Below, one piece after another: positions 51,059 through 59,458 of a stretch of DNA of 64,000 bases. Location: the NCBI GenBank assembly GCA_949289295.1, contig CASENM010000012.1:1-64000 (forward strand). The letters run 5' to 3'. The position numbers and the translations under genes were made by a program. This DNA comes from an uncultured Bacteroides sp. (lineage in GTDB: Bacteria; Bacteroidota; Bacteroidia; Bacteroidales; Bacteroidaceae). How positions within the stretch are numbered: the stretch's first letter is position 1; each line of letters begins with the position of its first letter. The notes below the pieces were generated by a model, which worked only from the letters and a program-made list of their open reading frames with translations, ran no database searches and had not been told where the DNA came from.

Positions 51059-51358
51059 TCACTTCAATAACGGCAATTGCCCCAACATTGCCTTGATACG
51101 GATTGCGGTGCGGGGCATCGGTTCGGCTATGGTCAAGCCAACGATTTCCTTTTCCCGTGCAATGTCGTTTATCAAGCGCACCGTTTCTGCCATTTTCATT
51201 CCGTCTGGGACCACGCCTACGGCTGCGATAATTTCCGCAGGATCGAGCACGTCCATGTCAAAATGAACCACCACTTTTGATACGCCGCACGATTCCAGCC
51301 ATCCGCACACCGCATCACTGTTCTCCCGCACATCCTCGGAAAAAGTCCCATTTGCGCT
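51059..51358 (-). pseudogene. Arginase/agmatinase-family remnant, C-terminal third only
   Basis: About 99 residues ending at a normal stop. HFDMDVLDPAE is the metal-binding signature of the ureohydrolase family (two Asp ligands), and the following VGVVPDGMKMAETVRLI fits the C-terminal part. The family normally needs about 260-300 residues with additional metal ligands upstream; a stop at 51359-51361 closes the frame, and no upstream part is present. The frame has only an internal GTG (51331) as a possible start. The piece cannot be an active enzyme. Confidence 0.75.
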
Positions 51359-51473
51359 TCATTCTGACAATCCGGACAAGACCATTCCACAAAATGCCGG
51401 ACGGAATAGTTTTTCTATTTCCATTGTTTTTCCTATCTTTCGGCACAAAACCAATTTTTAAACAAAACAGTAT

Positions 51474-52487
51474 ATGAAAAACATTTTCGGAATGGTTTCC
51501 CTGCTCTTCGGCTGCTTCCTCATGGCCTGCCAGCCGCAGGACAAGGCAGGGACGATTGTGGCGGCCTACGTCACATCACAAGGCGAGTCGCTTCCCGACC
51601 CGTCAGTGCTCACCCACATCAACTACGCTTTCGGGCATGTGGACTCTACTTTCGACAAGGTGCGGATTGACCGCGAGGAACGCTTGCGCGAAATCGTGGC
51701 ACTGAAAAAGAATTATCCGGAACTGAAAGTCTCCCTCTCCATCGGAGGCTGGGGAAGCGGGAACTTCAGCGAGATGGCAGCCGACGAACAGAAACGCCTT
51801 TCGTTTGCCAAGGACTGCGGACGCATCGTAAAAGACTTCAACCTTGACGGAATCGACATCGACTGGGAATATCCTACCAGCGACGCGGCCGGCATCTCCT
51901 GCTCGCCCGACGACACGGAGAACTACACGCTCCTGATGCGCGACATCCGTGAGGCCATCGGCAAGGACAAACTGCTGACACTCGCCTCATCCTTCCGCGC
52001 GCGCTTCATCGACTTCCGCGCCATCGCGCCTTATATTGATTTCGTAAACATCATGGCCTACGATATGGGCAAGCCGCCTTACCACAACGCGGCCCTCTAT
52101 CCTTCTGAAATGACCCGGAAGGGAGCTTCGTGCGAGGAATCGCTGGAGGCACATATCGCGGCGGGTGTTCCGGTGGAAAAAATCGTGCTCGGCATCCCGT
52201 TCTACGGACACGGAGCCGATTCCATCCTGCCGTATTATGTGGACTACAAGAACATCGACACACTGAGAAACTACACCGCCTGCTGGGATTCCACCGCACA
52301 GGTGCCTTACGCCACGGACTCTACCGGCATGATGGTCTGCACCTACGAAGATCCACGCTCCATCGCCCTCAAGTGCGACTTCATCCACGAGAAGAAACTT
52401 CTCGGCGTGATGTATTGGGAATATAACACCGACAACTCTGAAGGTGACCTCCGGCGCGCCACTTTCGACGGGATGATGAAGAGATGA
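51474..52487 (+). CDS. GH18 chitinase-like lipoprotein
   Basis: 337 residues. The lipobox LMAC gives lipid-Cys19. The family 18 barrel has the SIGGWG motif (about 89-94) and the catalytic LDGIDIDWE, with Glu132 as acid and Asp128 and Asp130 assisting, so the enzyme should be active. Conserved later segments include NIMAYDM and the terminal GVMYWEYN. Substrates in this group are chitin-like oligosaccharides or the chitobiose core of N-glycans. It stands alone without SusC/D. TATCTTTC at 51434-51441 is one mismatch from the -7 consensus, 33 bases before the ATG. Confidence 0.92.
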   Translation: MKNIFGMVSLLFGCFLMACQPQDKAGTIVAAYVTSQGESLPDPSVLTHINYAFGHVDSTFDKVRIDREERLREIVALKKNYPELKVSLSIGGWGSGNFSEMAADEQKRLSFAKDCGRIVKDFNLDGIDIDWEYPTSDAAGISCSPDDTENYTLLMRDIREAIGKDKLLTLASSFRARFIDFRAIAPYIDFVNIMAYDMGKPPYHNAALYPSEMTRKGASCEESLEAHIAAGVPVEKIVLGIPFYGHGADSILPYYVDYKNIDTLRNYTACWDSTAQVPYATDSTGMMVCTYEDPRSIALKCDFIHEKKLLGVMYWEYNTDNSEGDLRRATFDGMMKR

Positions 52488-52520
52488 CCACCCGCAAACG
52501 GAACGTGCTGTAATTGGAAC

Positions 52521-52628
52521 ATAAAACACGGAGGCACAGAGACACAGAGGAAATATGTTTGTGAACCACCAATATAAAAACTCTATGTCTCTGTGCCTCC
52601 GTGTTTCAAATCATTTTGGCACACTTTC
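52521..52628. repeat. 108-base intergenic element, copy 2
   Basis: Gap-free match to 40468-40575. Its outer arms pair better than in copy 1, running from AAACACGGAGGCACAGAGAC to the matching TGTCTCTGTGCCTCCGTGTTT-type end (split by one mismatch). It lies between the convergent GH18 and DUF3108-like genes. Confidence 0.75.
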
Positions 52629-52637
52629 GTTTGTCTT

Positions 52638-53345
52638 TTAATTCTTCTCCACTTTCACCAGCAAGGTCTTTCCCTCCTGCTCACCGTCCATATTGAACGA
52701 TTCGGATTTTACCAGACCGATTCCCTCGGCATACCATTCATTGACACGGACCGTCGTGGTTTTCAGTACAATCTTAGTCCGCTTCAGATAGGAAATCTTC
52801 ACGCAGTTGAACTTGCCGGCACGGGTATGGACCAGTTCCGTTCCCATATACGAAGCACCGGATATGGTCACCTCGTTTTTCAGCATATTCCTTATCCACT
52901 GGAATTTCCGGTCGGGCAGGTTCTCTCCGGCCTGTGCCCCGTCCTTGATGGAAAATGAATTGTCGCCTTTGAACTTCAGTCTTTCCAACAGTCCCAGACG
53001 TGCGGCCGTATCATAGCGGTCCGGATCAGAATCGGAATCAATATACGGGCCATACATCAGGTCCTCCGTACATACCGTATTCGTTCCGTCGTATGTCCAA
53101 TTAAACAACGTATAACTGGTGTTGTTCTTGATTTTGGTCGTGACAATCTTGTCGTAATAGCTGGCCTTGACCGTATTCCCGTCATTTTCCACATCCTTCA
53201 CGGTAATCTCCTCGTCAGACACACTCTGTCCCACCTCGTCGTAGTTCACATAGTGCAGCCTCGCACCTTCCACCGTACAGAAATATTGCGCCTGAGCAGC
53301 ATGGCCCGCAAACAGACAGGCCACAAAAAACATAAACTTCTTCAT
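52638..53345 (-). CDS. Secreted DUF3108/TapB-like protein
   Basis: 235 residues with a signal peptide (ending near AAQAQ, residue 20) and a predominantly beta-strand body. The pattern resembles DUF3108/TapB-type Bacteroidales proteins; the WYAEGIGLVKSES segment near the C-terminus is typical (periplasmic proteins of unknown function). There is no lipobox. It has a private promoter (53378-53385) and is divergent from the TPR gene. Function unknown. Confidence 0.75.
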   Translation of the reverse strand: MKKFMFFVACLFAGHAAQAQYFCTVEGARLHYVNYDEVGQSVSDEEITVKDVENDGNTVKASYYDKIVTTKIKNNTSYTLFNWTYDGTNTVCTEDLMYGPYIDSDSDPDRYDTAARLGLLERLKFKGDNSFSIKDGAQAGENLPDRKFQWIRNMLKNEVTISGASYMGTELVHTRAGKFNCVKISYLKRTKIVLKTTTVRVNEWYAEGIGLVKSESFNMDGEQEGKTLLVKVEKN

Positions 53346-53377
53346 AGTGCTAACCGTTTCTTTAATAAAATGTGACG

Positions 53378-53385
53378 CAAACTTA
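53378..53385 (-). promoter_or_regulatory. -7 promoter element for the DUF3108-like gene
   Basis: The minus strand reads TAAGTTTG followed by C, matching TAnnTTTG, 32 bases before the ATG. Confidence 0.5.
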
Positions 53386-53406
53386 CGAATTTCTTTCTTT
53401 TCTGGC

Positions 53407-53414
53407 TATCTTTG
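53407..53414 (+). promoter_or_regulatory. -7 promoter element for the TPR gene
   Basis: TATCTTTG followed by C, exact match, 32 bases before the chosen ATG at 53447 and back-to-back with the minus-strand promoter at 53378. Confidence 0.6.
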
Positions 53415-53446
53415 CGGTTGAAAAACATTTAAATCAACTTATTATT

Positions 53447-54406
53447 ATGGGTTTATTATCAAGTTTATTCGGAGAAAAGAAACCGGACGATAACCGGACC
53501 CCGCAAGAAAAGCAGGACCAGAAAAACTTCGACATACTCAAATACGATGGAATCCGCGCGCGCAACATGGGCAGACTGGACTATGCCATCAGATGCTTTG
53601 AACAGGCCATCGGCCTGAACGACGAGCCTGAGACACTGGGACTCCTCGCACATGCCTATCTGCAAGCCAACCGCACGGACGACGCACGGCTTACACTGGA
53701 CCGCCTGGTGCGACAGAACCCTTCGGACCTCCACGCCCTGCTCTCTCTGGCCGGCGTATGCTACATGCAGGAAGATTATGCGACCATGAAAGAAGTATGC
53801 CAGAAAGCCATCTCACAGGATGACAAGAACGCACAGGCTCATTTCCTGGCTGCACGGGCTGAAAGAGGATTGAAAAACGACCTGAACGCGATCGTAATGC
53901 TTACAAAAGCGCTCGCACAAAACGAGACCTTCACACAAGCCTACCAGTTGCGCGCCGAAGTGCTGTGGGACATGCGGCAGGCACATGAGGCGACGGACGA
54001 CCTGAACCATATTCTTTCGCTTAATCCGGACGATGAGGACGCGCTGCTGCTGAAAGGAAGAATCGAGGCAGCCACAGGCCATGCGGACGAAGCGGAGACC
54101 TGTTTCAACAGGATTCTGGAAGTGAATCCTTTCAACGAGACCGCCTACCTGCTGAAAGGAGAAATCTTATGCGGACTGAAAAAGGCGGAAGAGGCCGAGG
54201 CGCTCTATACGGAAGCCATCGATCTGATGCCTGACAAGGCCGTATTCTATCAGGAACGGGGCCGCGTCCGTCTGCTCAACGGCAACAAGGAAGGTGCCGC
54301 CGGGGACATGAAAAAGGCCATCGAGATAGCCCCTGAGAAAGAGGAACTGATTACCGGAAACTTCAGCAACTTCGGGAAAAACGGCATACAGACAGGCATC
54401 TACTGA
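53447..54406 (+). CDS. TPR-repeat protein, cytoplasmic
   Basis: 319 residues from the ATG at 53447 (MGLLSSLFGEKK); the longer frame passes through the promoter. At least six tetratricopeptide repeats run from about residue 38 to 310, with consensus pieces such as ARNMGRLDYAIRCFEQAIGL and AEALYTEAIDLMPDKAVFY. No signal peptide or membrane segment is seen. It is a scaffold of unknown partner. The aromatic operon follows but has its own promoter. Confidence 0.88.
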   Translation: MGLLSSLFGEKKPDDNRTPQEKQDQKNFDILKYDGIRARNMGRLDYAIRCFEQAIGLNDEPETLGLLAHAYLQANRTDDARLTLDRLVRQNPSDLHALLSLAGVCYMQEDYATMKEVCQKAISQDDKNAQAHFLAARAERGLKNDLNAIVMLTKALAQNETFTQAYQLRAEVLWDMRQAHEATDDLNHILSLNPDDEDALLLKGRIEAATGHADEAETCFNRILEVNPFNETAYLLKGEILCGLKKAEEAEALYTEAIDLMPDKAVFYQERGRVRLLNGNKEGAAGDMKKAIEIAPEKEELITGNFSNFGKNGIQTGIY

Positions 54407-54469
54407 AAGGCGAAAAACCTGGGATGAAATGAAAAAACAAAGAATATCGAAGAAAAATTCAAGAAAACA

Positions 54470-54499
54470 TTTGTTTTTTCAAGAAAAGTATTACATTTG
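54470..54499 (+). promoter_or_regulatory. Promoter of the aromatic amino acid operon
   Basis: TTTG at 54470-54473 and TACATTTG at 54492-54499, 18 bases apart: both Bacteroidetes elements at standard spacing. It predicts an mRNA start about 54506, ahead of the leader peptide. Confidence 0.7.
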
Positions 54500-54532
54500 T
54501 ATCCGAAATGATAACAAAATAACAACAAACGT

Positions 54533-54622
54533 ATGAAAACATTTGCTACATACTTCTTCTTTTTCTTTTATTACTTTTACTTTAGCAATGAAGTGAAGCG
54601 GGAGTTTGTATGTGTACGTTAA
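54533..54622 (+). CDS. Phe/Tyr-rich leader peptide of the aromatic operon
   Basis: A 29-codon reading frame, ATG to TAA, with nine Phe and four Tyr codons. Residues 7-17 are eleven aromatic codons in a row (YFFFFFYYFYF). It lies between the operon promoter and a terminator whose stem competes with the end of this frame. A scarcity of charged tRNA-Phe or tRNA-Tyr would stall the ribosome in this run. The two amino acids are the products of the operon that follows. The peptide itself probably has no function after synthesis. Confidence 0.85.
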   Translation: MKTFATYFFFFFYYFYFSNEVKREFVCVR

Positions 54623-54695
54623 AAACAAAATGAACTGAACAAAACAAATGAATATGACGAAATCCCGCTTCTGAATGAAGTCGGGATTTTTTTTT
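54595..54695 (+). promoter_or_regulatory. Ribosome-mediated transcription attenuator
   Basis: Terminator: 54660-54671 pairs with 54677-54689 (AAATCCCG and CTTC arms, one bulged T, loop TGAAT) and ends in nine T (54687-54695). Antiterminator: GAAGCGGGA at 54595-54603, inside the leader frame, is perfectly complementary to TCCCGCTTC at 54663-54671, the left terminator arm. The two folds cannot coexist. Ribosome stalling in the aromatic codons, which end 11 bases before 54595, leaves the antiterminator free; a ribosome reaching the leader end would hinder it and let the terminator form. Confidence 0.85.
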
Positions 54696-54713
54696 AGACT
54701 AAAGCCAAACAAA

Positions 54714-55556
54714 ATGAAAAGAATAGCAATACAAGGCATCTTGGGATCATATCATGACATTGCCGCCCACAAGTATTTCAAGGATGAAGAAATCGAACTG
54801 GTCTGTTGCAGTACGTTCGAGGAGGTGTTCGATGCCATGAAGAAAGACAACAACATCATCGGAATGATAGCTATAGAGAATACCATCGCGGGAAGCCTGC
54901 TCCACAACTACGAGCTGCTCCGTGACAGTGGGGCCACCATCCTCGGCGAACACAAGCTCCGCATCAGCCACAGCATCATGTGTCTGCCGGGCGAGGACTG
55001 GAGCACACTGACCGAAGTCAACTCCCACCCCGTAGCTCTGGCACAATGCCGGGACTTCCTCCAGCACCGCCCACAACTGAAAGTGGTGGAAACGGAAGAC
55101 ACAGCCGCCAGCGCCCGCGACATCAAGGAGAAAGGACTGAAAGGACATGCCGCCATCTGCTCGAAATATGCCGCCGAACTCTACGGCATGAAGATCCTGC
55201 AGGAAGGCATCGAGACCAACAAGCACAACTTCACCCGCTTTCTCGTGGTGTGCGACCCGTGGATAGCCGATGACCTGAAGGTCCGCTCCAGACTGAACAA
55301 GGCGAGCATCGTATTCTCACTTCCGCACAGCGAGGGAAGTCTTTCAAAAGTATTGTCCATCTTTTCATTCTACAACATCAACCTGACCAAGATACAGTCG
55401 TTGCCCATCATCGGACGGGAATGGGAATACATGTTCTACGTGGACGTGATGTTCGACGACTACCTGAGATACAAACAGTCCATCGACGCAGTAACCCCAT
55501 TGACAAAAGCACTTAAAATATTAGGAGAATATGCAGAAGGAGAATCAACCATATAA
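54714..55556 (+). CDS. pheA: Prephenate dehydratase
   Basis: 280 residues from the ATG at 54714 (MKRIAIQGILGSYHD); an in-frame ATG at 54675 lies within the attenuator stem and is rejected. The periplasmic-binding-like catalytic domain (about 1-180) contains the conserved NFTRF, whose TRF is needed for catalysis. A C-terminal ACT domain follows (about 195-275), the usual Phe feedback site, in which the familiar ESRP reads QSLP. There is no chorismate mutase part; that activity is on the DAHP synthase two genes downstream. The stop overlaps the next gene by 26 bases. Confidence 0.95.
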   Translation: MKRIAIQGILGSYHDIAAHKYFKDEEIELVCCSTFEEVFDAMKKDNNIIGMIAIENTIAGSLLHNYELLRDSGATILGEHKLRISHSIMCLPGEDWSTLTEVNSHPVALAQCRDFLQHRPQLKVVETEDTAASARDIKEKGLKGHAAICSKYAAELYGMKILQEGIETNKHNFTRFLVVCDPWIADDLKVRSRLNKASIVFSLPHSEGSLSKVLSIFSFYNINLTKIQSLPIIGREWEYMFYVDVMFDDYLRYKQSIDAVTPLTKALKILGEYAEGESTI

Positions 55557-56715
55557 GATTGAGCCGGCCGACAGGTTGGCCAACGTGAGCGAATACTATT
55601 TCAGCCGGAAACTGAAAGAAGTGGCCCGCATGAACGCGGAAGGAAAGAATGTAATCAGTCTCGGAATAGGAAGCCCTGACCTGCCCCCCTCGGAAGAGAC
55701 CATCAAAGTGTTGTGCGAGAACGCACAGAAGCCGGACGCGCATGGATACCAGCCTACTGTAGGCATTCCGGAACTCCGGCAGGCCATGGCAAAATGGTAT
55801 AAACGATGGTATGATGTCGACCTGGACCCGAATACGGAAATCCAGCCGCTCATCGGTTCGAAAGAGGGCATCCTGCATGTCACTCTGGCTTTCGTGAACG
55901 TGGGCGACCAGGTGCTGGTGCCGAATCCGGGATACCCCACCTACACTTCACTCAACAAGATTCTGGGGAGCGAGATCGTGAACTACGACTTGCGGGAGGA
56001 CAACCACTGGCAACCGGACTTCGACCAATTGGAAAAGATGGACCTGAGCCGCGTGAAGCTGATGTGGACCAACTATCCGAACATGCCTACCGGAGCCAAC
56101 GCTACGATGGAACTGTATGAAAAGCTGGTCGACTTCGCACGCCGCCATAACATTGTCATCGTCAATGACAACCCCTACAGCTTCATCCTCAACCGGAAAC
56201 CGCTCAGCATACTGAACGTGCCGGGCGCCAAGGAATGCTGCATCGAGTTCAATTCGATGAGCAAGAGCCATAACATGCCGGGCTGGCGTGTGGCTCTGGC
56301 GGCCACCAACGCGCAGTTCATCCAATGGATTGTGAAAATCAAGAGCAACATCGACTCCGGCACTTTCCGCCCCATCCAGCTGGCCGCCGCACAAGCCTAT
56401 GACAACAGTGCGGAATGGCACGAGGAAGCGAACGTAAACGTGTACGGCAGACGCCGCAGGCTGGCCGAGGAAATCATGCGGACACTGGGATGCACGTTCG
56501 ATCCCGAGCAGGTGGGCATGTTCCTCTGGGGGCGCATCCCCGACACGTATGCCGACGTAGAGGAACTGACGGAAAAAGTGCTGCACGAGGCCCGCGTGTT
56601 CATCACTCCGGGATTCATCTTCGGGAGCAACGGGAAACGGTACATCCGTATCTCGCTATGTGCCAAGGAAGAAAAACTGGCCGAGGCACTTGAACGGATC
56701 AGAAAAATCATGTAA
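55531..56715 (+). CDS. Class I/II aminotransferase, probably aromatic
   Basis: 394 residues, PLP-dependent fold type I. Visible are GIGSPDLPPS, PNPGYPTYTS, the NDNPY segment with the PLP-contacting Asp and Tyr, and the Schiff-base Lys in SMSKSHNMPGWR. It overlaps the end of pheA by 26 bases, so translation is coupled. From position it is expected to convert phenylpyruvate and hydroxyphenylpyruvate to Phe and Tyr, or to act on prephenate; overall wording is also near LL-diaminopimelate and alanine aminotransferases, so specificity is an inference from context. Confidence 0.88.
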   Translation: MQKENQPYKIEPADRLANVSEYYFSRKLKEVARMNAEGKNVISLGIGSPDLPPSEETIKVLCENAQKPDAHGYQPTVGIPELRQAMAKWYKRWYDVDLDPNTEIQPLIGSKEGILHVTLAFVNVGDQVLVPNPGYPTYTSLNKILGSEIVNYDLREDNHWQPDFDQLEKMDLSRVKLMWTNYPNMPTGANATMELYEKLVDFARRHNIVIVNDNPYSFILNRKPLSILNVPGAKECCIEFNSMSKSHNMPGWRVALAATNAQFIQWIVKIKSNIDSGTFRPIQLAAAQAYDNSAEWHEEANVNVYGRRRRLAEEIMRTLGCTFDPEQVGMFLWGRIPDTYADVEELTEKVLHEARVFITPGFIFGSNGKRYIRISLCAKEEKLAEALERIRKIM

Positions 56716-56743
56716 CGGAATATCAATCTAAAAAACTAATCAT

Positions 56744-57811
56744 ATGGAACTCGAATTGCAACCCATCGAATTGGAAGGTGTATCAAAAGAACGGCCTTTG
56801 GTCATTGCAGGCCCCTGCAGTGCCGAAACAGAAGAACAGGTGATGACAACCGCCAGACAACTGGCCGACAAAGGTGTCAAGATTTTCCGTGCGGGCATCT
56901 GGAAACCGCGCACCAAACCGGGAGGATTCGAAGGAATCGGTGTGGACGGACTGGCCTGGCTGAAAGAAGTGAAGCAGGAAACGGGAATGTATGTCACCAC
57001 CGAAGTGGCTACGGCAAAACACGTGTATGAAAGTCTGAAAGCCGGCATCGACATTCTTTGGATCGGAGCACGTACCACTGCCAATCCGTTTGCGGTGCAG
57101 GAAATCGCCGACGCGCTGAAAGGAGTGGACATTCCGGTCCTGGTCAAGAACCCGGTCAATCCGGATCTGGAACTGTGGATAGGCGCACTGGAACGCATCA
57201 ACAACGCGGGACTGAAACGCATCGGAGCCATCCACCGCGGATTCTCTTCGTACGACAAGAAGATCTACCGCAACCTGCCGCAATGGCATATCCCCATCGA
57301 GTTGCGCCGCCGCATCCCGGCACTGCCGATTCTGTGCGACCCGAGCCACATAGGAGGGAAGCGTGAGCTGATAGCACCCCTCTGCCAGCAGGCCATGGAC
57401 CTTGGATTCGACGGTCTGATTGTGGAATCGCACTGCAATCCGGACGCGGCATGGAGCGACGCCGCACAACAGGTTACTCCGGACATCCTCGACTATATCC
57501 TGAACCTGCTGGTCATCCGCTCGGAACACCAGAGCACGGAAAACCTGAACGACCTGCGCCGCCAGATTGACGAATGCGACAACGAGCTGATGGACATTCT
57601 GGCAAAGCGTATGCGTGTATGCCGCGAAATCGGTACGTTCAAGAAAGAGCACAACATGACCATCCTGCAGACCGGACGATACAACGAGATTCTGGACAAA
57701 CGCGGCGCGCAAGGTGCGCTTTGTGGCATGGACTCCGACTTCGTGAAACAGGTATTCGAGCTGATTCATGAAGAAAGTGTGCGCCAGCAAATGGAAATCA
57801 TCAATAAGTAA
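56744..57811 (+). CDS. DAHP synthase (type I beta) fused to chorismate mutase
   Basis: 355 residues. The N-terminal barrel (about 1-260) is a KDO8P-synthase-like DAHP synthase with VIAGPCSAETEEQV, FRAGIWKPRTKPGGFEG, LCDPSHIGGKRE and VESHCNPDAAWSDA (metal-binding Cys, His, Glu, Asp). The C-terminal helical AroQ-type chorismate mutase (about 268-350) begins LNDLRRQIDECDNELMDILAKR. The fusion order (synthase first) is known in Bacteroidota. It thus supplies both the entry step of the shikimate pathway and prephenate. The mutase may also confer feedback control. Confidence 0.95.
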   Translation: MELELQPIELEGVSKERPLVIAGPCSAETEEQVMTTARQLADKGVKIFRAGIWKPRTKPGGFEGIGVDGLAWLKEVKQETGMYVTTEVATAKHVYESLKAGIDILWIGARTTANPFAVQEIADALKGVDIPVLVKNPVNPDLELWIGALERINNAGLKRIGAIHRGFSSYDKKIYRNLPQWHIPIELRRRIPALPILCDPSHIGGKRELIAPLCQQAMDLGFDGLIVESHCNPDAAWSDAAQQVTPDILDYILNLLVIRSEHQSTENLNDLRRQIDECDNELMDILAKRMRVCREIGTFKKEHNMTILQTGRYNEILDKRGAQGALCGMDSDFVKQVFELIHEESVRQQMEIINK

Positions 57812-57867
57812 CATCCAACCGGTGAATGACCCATTCGGTCATTCACTCTTAATCATCAACTGTTGAA

Positions 57868-58641
57868 ATGAGAATACTGATCCTGGGAGCCGGGAAAATG
57901 GGCTCCTTCTTTACCGACGTGCTGAGCTTCGAGCACGAAGTGGCCGTATATGACATCAATCCGCAGCGCCTGCGGTTCATGTACAACTGTTACCGCTTCA
58001 CGGAAATCGAGGAAATCGAGAAATTCACACCCGAACTGGTCATCAACGCCGCTACGGTAAAATATACGCTCGACGCGTTCCGGCAGGTGCTCCCCGTACT
58101 GCCGAAGGACTGCATCATCAGCGACATCGCTTCCGTGAAGACCAACCTGAAAGAGTTTTACGAGAACTGCGGGTTCCGCTACGTGTCGACCCACCCGATG
58201 TTCGGACCGACTTTCGCCAATCTGGACAAACTGAGCGAGGAAAATGCCATCATCATCAAGGAGGGAGACCATCTGGGACGCATTTTCTTCAAGGACCTTT
58301 ACCAGCGTCTGGGGCTGAACATCTTTGAATATACGTTCGAGGAGCATGACGAGACAGTGGCCTACTCGCTGTCCATTCCCTTTGTTTCCACTTTCGTGTT
58401 CGCCGCAGTGATGAAGCATCAGGACGCGCCGGGAACCACTTTCAAGCGCCACATGTCGATTGCCCGGGGGGTGCTCAGCGAGGACGACTACCTGCTGCAG
58501 GAAATACTCTTCAATCCGCGCACACCGGCACAAGTGGAAGGAATCCGTACGGAGCTGAACGAACTGCTGGACATCATCAGCCGCAAGGATACGGAAGGGA
58601 TCCATGCCTATCTTGGCAAAATCCGCAGTCACATAAAATGA
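57868..58641 (+). CDS. tyrA: Prephenate dehydrogenase
   Basis: 257 residues, without an ACT domain, so a short form. It has the NAD(P)-binding ILILGAGKMGSFFTDVL at the N-terminus, INAATVKYTLDAF and the catalytic His in THPMFGP (about 110-116). It oxidatively decarboxylates prephenate to hydroxyphenylpyruvate for Tyr synthesis. It is the last gene of the operon; its stop codon is part of the terminator stem. Confidence 0.94.
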   Translation: MRILILGAGKMGSFFTDVLSFEHEVAVYDINPQRLRFMYNCYRFTEIEEIEKFTPELVINAATVKYTLDAFRQVLPVLPKDCIISDIASVKTNLKEFYENCGFRYVSTHPMFGPTFANLDKLSEENAIIIKEGDHLGRIFFKDLYQRLGLNIFEYTFEEHDETVAYSLSIPFVSTFVFAAVMKHQDAPGTTFKRHMSIARGVLSEDDYLLQEILFNPRTPAQVEGIRTELNELLDIISRKDTEGIHAYLGKIRSHIK

Positions 58642-58699
58642 TACGACAAAAAACAGGCGTGCTCTCCCGAAGAAAAGACACGCCTGTTTTTGTCGTATC
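58640..58699. terminator. Bidirectional terminator, tyrA/outer-membrane barrel junction
   Basis: 58640-58661 pairs with 58679-58699, 21 bp with one bulged A, including runs of A and T on the two arms so that a T-run follows a GC stem (CAGGCGTG) in both directions. It lies between convergent genes. Confidence 0.85.
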
Positions 58700-58702
58700 G
58701 AC

Positions 58703-59263
58703 CTAGAATCTATATCCTACTCCGATTGAGAAGTTCATATTCTTCGGATGATCTGTCGGACCGTCCAGTTCCAGCGGAGAAATGAAACCGTGCTGTGCTG
58801 CAAAATTAACCAAATAGTGGTCAGACAGTTCAAAGCCCACTCCCCACTGGAAACCGAAATCTCCACGTTTCCAACTGTCGAATACCTTCGACTCATAACC
58901 ATCATGTTTATTCTTTCCTCCCAGCCCGATTGCCACATAAGGACCCGCATTGATTACGAACCGGGCATTCTCTGTGAGAGTAATCTTATAGGCAGCCAAA
59001 ATAGGAATATCCATATAAACAGGACGTACTTTCCATTCACCGTTCTTATAGCCTCTCGATGTGAACATCAGTCCCGGCTGGAACGCCCAACTTTCATTGA
59101 ATTCATAATCCATGCCCGCCCCCAACGTAAATCCAGGCAAGGCTTTCACATCCCATTGAGTCATGTTGCTGAAATTCAAGCCCAACTTCACGTCCCATCT
59201 CAATTGGGAAAATCCGACGGAGGCAACCATCGCCAGCACGAATGTCAATAATAGTTTTCTCAT
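58703..59263 (-). CDS. Small outer-membrane beta-barrel protein
   Basis: 186 residues from the ATG at 59263 (MRKLLLTFVLAMVASVGFSQ), where a signal peptide begins; a longer frame runs through palindrome array C and is rejected. The mature part has alternating amphipathic strands, begins LRWDVKLGLNFSNMT and ends in an aromatic Phe (GVGYRF), as in the OmpX/OMP_b-brl porin-like family with about eight strands. Function unknown. Confidence 0.85.
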   Translation of the reverse strand: MRKLLLTFVLAMVASVGFSQLRWDVKLGLNFSNMTQWDVKALPGFTLGAGMDYEFNESWAFQPGLMFTSRGYKNGEWKVRPVYMDIPILAAYKITLTENARFVINAGPYVAIGLGGKNKHDGYESKVFDSWKRGDFGFQWGVGFELSDHYLVNFAAQHGFISPLELDGPTDHPKNMNFSIGVGYRF

Positions 59264-59458
59264 AGCTGTAAAGTTTACCAGGCGGGCTTCCGTGACACCT
59301 GATTCTAAAAAAACTTGGCGGAAAGTACGGAAGCTTTTCCCTCCCTTTCGATATATGAAAAAGACAGACTGCCTTCCCGCAAAATCCTCATAAACAAATT
59401 TATGAAAAATTCTGCAAACGGACAAGGAAAAGTCTTTCTGATTTTCGGCCGGAAAAAC

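Noticed and set aside
54675-54713. An earlier in-frame ATG for pheA
   Set aside because: It lies in the loop and right arm of the attenuator and would add residues encoded by the T-run; the family start is at 54714.
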